Assembly: GCF_958298935.1 (NCBI RefSeq)
Contig: NC_084924.1
Location: 21,549,819-21,613,818 of the forward strand
DNA: 64,000 bases
Reading direction: 5' to 3'
Source: Phragmites australis
Lineage: Eukaryota > Streptophyta > Magnoliopsida > Poales > Poaceae
Shown: positions 56,778 to 64,000 of the stretch, in pieces
Layout of the letters: every line of letters begins with the position of its first letter
How positions within the stretch are numbered: the first letter of the stretch is position 1
Notes under the pieces: generated by a model
Told to the model about the DNA's origin: nothing
Database searches by the model: none
What the model saw: only the letters and a program-made list of their open reading frames with translations
Made by a program: the position numbers and the translations under genes

Positions 56778-58022
56778 CTAGTCATCCTGAGGAGGAGGAG
56801 AAGGACGAGGATAGATGTTGTAGAAATGATCGGAGAAAGCAGTGAATTGATCATCAAGCCGCTGATGTCCAAGAGATAGGTTGTGAAACATTTCATTCAA
56901 TTCTTGGTGCTGAGCACTGAGAGCGGCCATGTCCTCACGAACCAAGGACATGGACAGACGAGTAGATTGGATTTTTGACATCATAGACTGATAAAAGTTC
57001 TGCCGAAAACTAGCCTGAAAAGAATCCAAACTCTGTTGAAAGCCCTGCTGAGTGGATGCTATGTAGGGATCAAAGAAACCAGCTGGAGGTGCCCACTGAG
57101 GCGGAACTGGCTGAGCTTGAGGTTCCTCATCCTGACCTCATTGACCTCTATTTAGAATGCGAGGATTAACTTTGAACGGCTTGTATCTCACATGTTTAAT
57201 ATCACAAGATGCATATCAAAAGTTTGTCTTCATGAGAATAAGAGACATTATAAATGGAGCAAAATAAAGGTTTGGAGTTACGTTCACTGTGATATCATCA
57301 ATGGCCTTTAGAATGTACTTGATCTCATTGATTTTCCTCCTGTTCATGATATGATTAATAATATTCCGGTAATGATCCCGAATAGCATCAGTGTTTCCAT
57401 TTTATAGAGCAAAAGTGGCTCTTATAATCTTATTAATTGTAGCGGGCAATACCTTCAATCCAGTTACTGTCCCAAATATGACTCTATGAACAACCCTTTG
57501 TTGCTCATAGAAGGCACTCCACACATTTTCAGCTAAACATTCTTTATTATTTATATCAATGGTTCCATAAACAATATCATAAGGGGTTCTTATAGAATTT
57601 GCAAAATCCCTAAATGAAGCTTCAAATTTCTGGTTCTTGTCATCCATTCAATTTTCTGAGACTCGTGAGAAATCTCAACTGTTGCATACAATTGTCTGAT
57701 GACAATGGCATTCCAATTATATTTTAAACTCACTAGCTCATAAAGACCTAGCTCATGAAATATATCAGCTAAACCATCCATACTAGGCTGACTTCTCACA
57801 TAATCTATCCATTTTTGTTCAAAAACTTTCTTATTCAGAAGATGACCATAGAAGGCATCTTGTTGCACCATGGTATAAAAATGTGGTTGAGAAGCATCAT
57901 TATCTAGAGCATATTGATAAGTATTCCTAGCTCTAGTGTACTCAGTTGAATTCCAGGATTTTTTATATCCAACATATGGTTGATGGTTAATCTCAAGATC
58001 CTCATCACTTGCATCTTCCATA
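56778..58022 (-). pseudogene. Extra ORF downstream of copia pol (Sirevirus env-like position)
   Basis: Minus-strand reading from 58022: MEDASDEDLEINHQPYVGYK, then FHELGLYELVSLKYNWNAIV and IRQLYATVEISHES followed by IEWMT, a frame change near 57620, then IRTPYDIVYGTI and ENVWSAFYEQQRVVH, a stop near 57400, and finally a coiled-coil-like Gln-rich end (SFQASFRQNFYQSMMSKIQS) finishing PRPSPPPQDD at 56778. Proteins with the Y-x-W-N ... FYATV ... W-M-T pattern are common in grass genomes; their function is unknown. The place between pol and the polypurine tracts is where Sireviruses carry an additional ORF. No signal peptide or membrane span is evident in this copy. Confidence 0.6.
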
Positions 58023-58039
58023 CCATGACGTCTTGGACG

Positions 58040-58840
58040 GTGTAGTCGGATCGTCAATGTCTATTCCACCTAAATCAACATCTACCCCTCTCATCGAAAG
58101 TTCGGGACCAGTGCATCTATCACCTCCTCTATATCTTCATCCGGATCAAGCACCGTCGACATAGCCATTAGTGTCGTCAAGGGTTTCATGTCGCTCATGT
58201 TGAACTTCTTCAGCAAATCCTTGGTCTACTTCATCTGGTGGACGAACGTACCTTGCTTGCATTACTTGATTTGTAGTCCAAGAAAGAAGTTGAGCTTACC
58301 CATCATCGACATCTCAAATTCTCTGCTCATAGTTTCCGCAAACTTGGCTACAAGAGCTCAAGAGGAATCACCAAAGATGATATCATCCACGTAAATCTGA
58401 ACAAGTAGGAAATCATTGCCATGTCAGAGAGTGAACAAAGTTTTATCCACGGATCCCATCTCATACCCATGCTCTATCAAGAATGACTTAAGCCTATCAT
58501 GCCAAGCTCGAGGAGATTGCTTAAGCCCATACAAAGACTTCCTAAGCTTATACACTCATTTGGGTATTTGGGGTGTTCAAAGTCCGAGGGTTGTTTGATA
58601 TAGACCTCTTCTTCTATGAAACCATTAAGGAAAGCACTTTTGACATTCATTTGGTACAACTTGAAACTTCGGGATGCTGCAAATACCAGAAGAATCCTAA
58701 TAGCTTCTAGACTAGCTACGAGTGTAAAAGTCTCTCCAAAATCTATCCCCTCTATTTAGGTGAAACCTTAAGCCACAAATCTAGCCTTATTTCTCACTAC
58801 AGACCCATCCTCCCCTTGTTTATTTTTGAAAACCAGAAGG
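58040..58840 (-). pseudogene. Copia (Sirevirus-like) reverse transcriptase fragment, copy 2
   Basis: Same content as 2300-3110 (NVKSAFLNGFIEEEVYIK at 58540-58655; VQIYVDD near 58390-58420). Downstream on the minus strand it joins the extra ORF without RNase H between them. Confidence 0.82.
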
Positions 58841-58979
58841 GTAAATCTTTTGGCAAATCTTCTAGATCCAAGTCTAAAGAGCATGATGAGGAGGACGACG
58901 ACTTGCCTTTCTAGGATGTCCAGCAAGGTGAGTCATATCTTTGATGGATCATCCAGCTATGAGTCCCGATCACCATTAA

Positions 58980-59556
58980 ACAGTCGACTGCCCGAACATT
59001 GTTAGCCACCCTGGCCGCTATCCAATAGTGGTTGAGTCCACCATCAACAGCTGCAAGATAAACCGAGTACGTGTTGATGGTGAAATTCTTATAATATCTT
59101 GTTCCTTGGTGCTTTAGATGCTATGCAGGTACTGAGATTCAATATCAATCTAGTAAAATATGCCATCCATGGCATCAAACCTAGGAACGCAGAGAATTTC
59201 TGAATAGAGAAGATTTTGTTCAGCATGGCCTACTTTGTATGGCATACAATGCCATTCTTGGTCGGCCAACCATAGCCAAATTCATGTTTGGTGTGGACTA
59301 TGCATACCAGACTATGAATATCCTAGGCCATAAGGGAGTCATCTCAATACGAGGTGACAAATGCATGGCCCTAAAATGCGGCACAAGGAGCCTCAAGTTG
59401 GTTGAGAAGATACCCTCCTATGAAGTTAATCTTGTGGAGGGAGAACCAAAGCACTCTGAACCCAAGGTTGCTCCAAAGCCAGGTGATGATGTCAAAACAG
59501 TTCGGTTGGACCAAGCAAGCCATCTAACTACGTTCAGATCGTGCTGATAAGAACAT
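58980..59556 (+). pseudogene. Ty3/gypsy protease-region fragment, copy 2
   Basis: The ORF 59239-59547 repeats YNAILGRPTIAKF and the linker of copy 1, with Leu changed to Ser at the penultimate residue. Confidence 0.75.
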
Positions 59557-60721
59557 ACATTCTCCAACTATTTCTTCTCAAAATGCTTGCAACGATCACA
59601 AAATTGCAACTAGTAATTCTATGAAACCTCTTGCTAGTGAAGTTGGTTCCCTCATTATTGATGTGAAGAAGGATGAGGAAATCATGGTAGCTGTTATACC
59701 ATATCAGACTATAATTGAAGGAGTTGAAACGCTTGTTGATCTGCTTAAGAACAAAGATGTCGAAAATATGTTAAAGCTAAGGATCGGATGGCTTTGTTTA
59801 AAGAAGGGGAGGATGATAAACCCATCACTCATCGATGTATTTCTTCTAGTGTTTCTGACAATATCTGCAAACTGGTAAATACTTCAGCTGGTAATTCTCT
59901 TAATACTTTACAATTTTGTTCTTTTCCTTGTGATGTGAAACATGGCAAGAGTGTGGGAGGAAAAGTTCTACATGCTGCTGAAGGTATGATGTACAATACT
60001 TTTTTTATTGGTGTTGTTATACAAAAGAAAACAGAAGAGATGAAATTTGTAAAATATATTCAGATTAACTCCATGCAAATTGAAGGGAATCAAGAGATGA
60101 TGGTGGAAAAAATAGCTACTGCTGTGACTGTTTGCAGGAAAATATTTGCAGGAACAACTTTGCACAAGGAGCAGAAAAGAAGCACAAGGAGCCATGCAGA
60201 TCAAGCCAGCTGGTGGAAAAGCAATTCTCCATGAACTCCCTATAAGCCAAGAGTCTTTGATGGTACTATTCTGGTTAAGTCACAAGTTTGGGTTAGTTTG
60301 AGTTGGTGCACATCATGGAAAATCGAATTTGTTCAGTTTGAGTTTCATTCGGATTCAGCCAGATAGACTCCGATTAAAAATCTCACAGCAATCGCATATG
60401 GGATTCGTTTTGGCTGTGTGAGTAGCCGTTGGAAAGCTCACTCCGAGATGTTTCCAAGGGATCCAACCCCATAGGAAGATTCCTTGTGTGCATGTCACAA
60501 TGATCAAAACAAATATTGGTTTGTTTGGAGTCCGAGTCAGCTTAAGGTATTTTTGGTCGAGTCAAAATTGTTAGGTATGTGGAGTCCGAGTTGGAGTCTT
60601 TGAGGGAGGCCTGCGTGCCCTATATCCCAGGGCTAATGCCCTTGCACGTGATCAGATCAGAGGGTTGTTTTGTCGAGAGTTTTCCTCCCTAGTAAAGAAG
60701 AGGGCGAACCCCTCTAGGTTA
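59557..60721 (+). other. Inserted segment, left part, copy 2
   Basis: Carries the unrecognised ORF 59621-59878 and, through a 1-base indel near 59916, a longer ORF 59788-60234 (148 aa) that joins sequence broken in copy 1. LTR-like DNA follows from about 60290. Confidence 0.5.
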
Positions 60722-61568
60722 TGTTGGTAATATGCGCAAAAATCTAATTCCAGATTCTAAACAAAGGCATATTTTACAATCTATAACAGATGAACATACT
60801 TCTAACCCTAGCGGCAAGCAACAGTACCAAAAATCCATCAGTTTCATCAAGAACTCACAGTCGGGTTGATGTAGGGATGAAGTTGACGATGTGTCGATTC
60901 GCTGCCGTGCAGATCGTAGATGAAGCAGTGCAGAGCGGTCGCGCAGGTGCGCTGCCCAGAAACCTTATTGCCGTCCCTCGTGCGGGCTTCACGACGGCAG
61001 AGGCTCGGAGATACCGTTCACCCTCCAACCTTGTGCACGGCAAGGAGAAGGGCCGGCGAGATCCGGCAGCACAGCACATAAGACACTGATGTGGATGGGT
61101 GGTGAAGAAAATGTGGAGCAGAGAGATGTCTCCCCAAAAGCCTGGACGTCTCCAGGATTTATAGGGAAATGGCTGCCCTCTTGGAGCCGTTTTCCCTCAT
61201 AAAATTCCCACAATTGCAGCCTCCATAACTGACCAATAACCCTCAGAGTTAAGGCATTGATCGCGATTAAATCAGCTGATTATGGCATTGATCACAATTA
61301 AAAAGGGAGAGCAGCAAAAGGGCTTGTAATTTTGTGCTGCCACGTCACAAGTCACGCGGATATTCATGCGAAAAATACGCGAATACGCGCGCGCGCGTGC
61401 GTGTGAATATAGCAAAGTATACTCTCTCTTTCTCATTTTCTCTATTTCAAAGATGCTAGAGAACTCAAGTATTTAAGTTGGTCTGCATCCCCTTGCCTGG
61501 CAATACGGGACTAAACCTTCTTGCTTTGCATTCTCATGAATGGGCTTTAAATGGGCCACATTCCAACA
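60722..61568 (-). mobile_element. Copia solo LTR (847 bp)
   Basis: TGTTGG to CCAACA, flanked by GGTTA on both sides (60717-60721, 61569-61573), at exactly the site of the full copia element in copy 1. It lacks the 25-bp stretch of LTR 4992-5863 and is closer to LTR 10338-11184 (about 17 versus 23 differences by eye, with 8 private ones). Confidence 0.96.
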
Positions 61569-61573
61569 GGTTA

Positions 61574-62214
61574 TCCCTGCTGAATCCATCTAGGGTTTGT
61601 GGTGAGCTGTGTTGATCAGGAGACTCTTGGGTTCCTTGCTCAGTTCCGGCAGGAACTACATATTCTGATCGTGAACATTGTTCACAGGTGGAAAGGAACT
61701 AGGGTTGGGCATGTACCTATTCAGGTGCAAGCTGATCCAATCTACTGCTTCTACTTTGATCTTTGGAGGATAAAAATTGGTTTGATATATCTTGCTGGTT
61801 CCTTTGTCGAATTATCTTAGTTTGCTGCTGTCTCGAGTTACCAATCTGAGAGTTGTTGGTTTGTTTCTCAGTTCTTTTGAACTAACCGCGACCTTTATAT
61901 TAATTATCTTACTGCAATTGCGGGAAGAAATTTCTAGTTGCTGCTGCTGTGTGTGTTTGCTATTTGACCGAGAGGTGGAATTAAGGTTCAGATTCTTTGA
62001 CCCTGTTTTCAGTTAAATTACATGTTGCTGGACTATCCAAATTTTGACAGTAGCACCTACTGTTAGCGTCGTTATTTGTGTCTTTGCTCTCTGTGTTGAT
62101 TCCTACACCTCGCAATCATAATCGAGTTTAAGAGTTGAGCATAAGTTCAGAGCTGCTGCTATTTTATCTGTGTAAAAAAATCAAAAGACATATCCTCGCA
62201 GTTTAGTACCATGA
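61574..62214 (+). other. Inserted segment, right part, copy 2
   Basis: Collinear with 11190-11830; non-coding, LTR-like. Confidence 0.45.
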
Positions 62215-62973
62215 AAGATCAGCAAAATTTCGGGCATTCATAAGCATGTGCTCATCAGGCGCTGTGGTGGATACGAAATAGGAACTCGTGCTTATCACCT
62301 TCCATTGAGCCAACACGGATGTATTTGCATGTTAGCCGTCCGATATTCCTAGAATCCCTAGGGTGGTGATCGTGCAAAGGCTAGTTATTCAAGCCTGATA
62401 CAAAACCCATTTGGCAAAAGATCCACCGTTCGCTAATTATTGTGAAGAAGCTACCCATGAAGAATAAGCAAGCTCCTCAAGGCAGGCTTTATATGAGAGG
62501 TTAAGTTTCTCGAGTGGTTGGCCAACCCATTTATGGAGCGAAAGGCCTATAGTAAGTGGAGAATACGCGTCAACTTCTCTATCCTCAACAAGGCTGTTCC
62601 CTAAGGATCCTTTTCCACTCCCAAGGATCAAGCAGTTGGTTGACTCGATTTCTGGGTGAAAGTTGCTTAGTTTCTTAGATGAGTACTCGAGATATCACCG
62701 GATTAGCATGTGTAAGGATGTTAAGGAGAAGACCTCCTTTATCAGTCTGTTCAGCTACTGCTATGTAAAGATGCCCTTTGGCTTAAAAGGTACTAGTGTT
62801 ACTTTCCAACATGGTGTTCAAATTACTCTCCATGACCTAATCAGAAGAATTTTGAAGCATACATTGATGATGTGTTGGTAAAAAGTAAGCTAAGGAAGAT
62901 CTTCTCCTTATCCTACATGAAACCATCAATATTCTTAGGAAGCATCGAATAATGTTGAACCCTAAGAAGTAGT
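62215..62973 (+). pseudogene. Ty3/gypsy reverse transcriptase, 5' half, copy 2
   Basis: Matches 11830-12588, including YCYVKMPFGLKGTSVTFQ at about 62755-62815. Ends at NPKK, where the CACTA begins. Confidence 0.85.
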
Positions 62974-64000
62974 ATGTAAGAAACCATCAAAGGAGACACG
63001 TTATTAGTGTCGGCTCCTTAGTACGCGTCACTAGTGCACTATTAGTGACAGGTCCAATGCCGACCCGTCACTAATGTGTGGCCAAGGCTATGACCCAGCC
63101 AAGACCCGTCACTAATGAAGGTTTATTAGTAACAGTGAGCGAACGACCCGTCACTCAAGATATTAGTAACGGGTTACATTAAAGTCCATCACTAATGATT
63201 CAGTCATTAGTGACAAGTATATAGGGCACACATCACTAAATGTAGCATACCCATTAGTGATTGGTTGTTATGAGACCCGTCACTAATATTAAAATAATTA
63301 GTGATGAGTCATAGTTGTTACCATCACTAATAACTGATCATTAGTGATGGGTGCCCTAATCACCTATCACTAATTTTTGCCATGACCACTCCTATCTGCT
63401 CGACGACTCTTATTCGCACATTTCTCTCTCTCTCTCTCTCTCTCGACCACTCTCATCTCTACTCACGTCCACTCGCCTCGTCCTCCCGCCGCCACCGTTC
63501 GCACCTCGCTGCTAGCACTGCCGCCACCATATCCTGAATACGCCGTCGCCCCCCACTACCCGCTAGGTTAGGGTGATGGATCAAGGTAGTGGCGGGGGCC
63601 ATTGTCGTTTCCGTGGTGGACTTGGATGGATTTCGATAACTCCTCCATTGGCTCACGCACCAGGCGTACACTACCTTCGAGGCGTTCCCCCACCGTTGTT
63701 CCCCGATTGGCCACGATCGAGATCGGTCATAGTAACCTCTTTTCTTTTTCTCCATATTTGTTAGGCTCACAGTAACACTCATTAGGACACAACTATTTAA
63801 TTGAGTTTATAGTACATTAGGCTCAATTCATATCATCCTATCATATAGGTGTTGAAACCAATCCTATGGCTCAAAAAGGTAATCCCTGTGATAGGTGGTA
63901 TTGTACCTTTGCTGCAATCCACTCTAGATGGAAGGAATTTTGTGAATCTATCTATCTCTTTTGACATACGTTCAAGGGGAGAAGGTAGTGAGGATATCAC
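62974..64000 (+). mobile_element. CACTA left end, copy 2 (runs off window)
   Basis: AGTATGTAAGAAACC terminus, subterminal array 63005-63375, CT microsatellite 63424-63444 and the start of the unrecognised module 1 ORF. The rest lies beyond the window. Confidence 0.88.

Larger units (their letters stand above)
58036..64000. repeat. Segmental duplication, copy 2
   Basis: Collinear with 2296-13633 at roughly 99 percent by eye. It differs by a solo LTR in place of the copia element, a 5-bp deletion near 58457, and a shorter CT repeat. Left of 58036 the sequence runs smoothly into the Sirevirus extra ORF, so copy 2 keeps the older left flank while copy 1 is cut by a gypsy LTR. Confidence 0.93.

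Noticed and set aside
1..64000. Any intact host gene, tRNA, rRNA or microRNA precursor
   Set aside because: None could be supported; all recognisable coding similarity is to transposable elements. A homology search could still find short captured fragments.

Overview
This window is plant nuclear DNA, almost certainly from a grass (Poaceae). It is a nest of transposable elements with no recognisable host gene. The lineage call rests on the element set: Ty1/copia elements including Sirevirus-like ones, Ty3/gypsy elements, CACTA (En/Spm) elements with TNP2-type transposase, a Ulp1-type protease and arrays of short ATTAGTGACGGGT-like subterminal repeats, a hAT element with an 8-bp target duplication, and long LTR-type elements with no coding capacity. 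I could not fix genus or species. I see no rRNA, tRNA or CRISPR. Nearly every coding region carries stops or frameshifts.

Layout. 0-2.3 kb: copia RNase H remnant and a gypsy pol tail plus LTR fragment. 2.3-13.6 kb: first copy of a segmental duplication whose second copy runs from 58.04 kb to the window end. In copy 1 a gypsy element is broken by an unidentified insertion, which itself holds a complete copia element (4992-11184, minus strand, two LTRs, 5-bp target duplication). In copy 2 the same copia insertion, with the same target duplication, survives only as a solo LTR (60722-61568). 12.6-27.2 kb: a CACTA element inserted inside the gypsy reverse transcriptase; gypsy coding sequence resumes on its far side. 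This CACTA looks modular: four gene units, each ending in a related terminal-exon-like tail followed by a subterminal repeat array. The TNP2 gene and the second transposase gene have matching large inverted-repeat leaders. A copia solo LTR interrupts the second gene.

27.4-41 kb: LTR-type sequence without coding capacity, a hAT element with a BED-finger exon (30625-32554), a copia fragment (33.5-35.5 kb), a CACTA-like terminus with a 306-bp tandem duplication, and pieces of LTR-like elements. 40.3-45.0 kb: a Sirevirus-like LTR split by a 3.7-kb LTR-type element with target duplication CTATT. 45.0-51.4 kb: a minus-strand gypsy element whose right LTR is followed directly by the pol tail of another copy, so the two shared an LTR. 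51.4-53.4 kb: truncated CACTA of the same TNP2 family. 53.4-54.7 kb: remnant of a second gypsy. 55.2-58.0 kb: Sirevirus-like 3' end (LTR, polypurine tracts, extra ORF downstream of pol). 58.04-64 kb: duplication copy 2.

The elements do not form one pathway; the window records successive insertions. By-eye order in the duplicated block: gypsy, then the inserted segment and the CACTA (their mutual order is not resolved), then copia into the inserted segment, then the block duplication, then LTR-LTR recombination in copy 2. The features most worth a second look are the full-element versus solo-LTR pair, the paired hairpin leaders and repeated tail of the composite CACTA, and the unrecognised split ORF in its first module.
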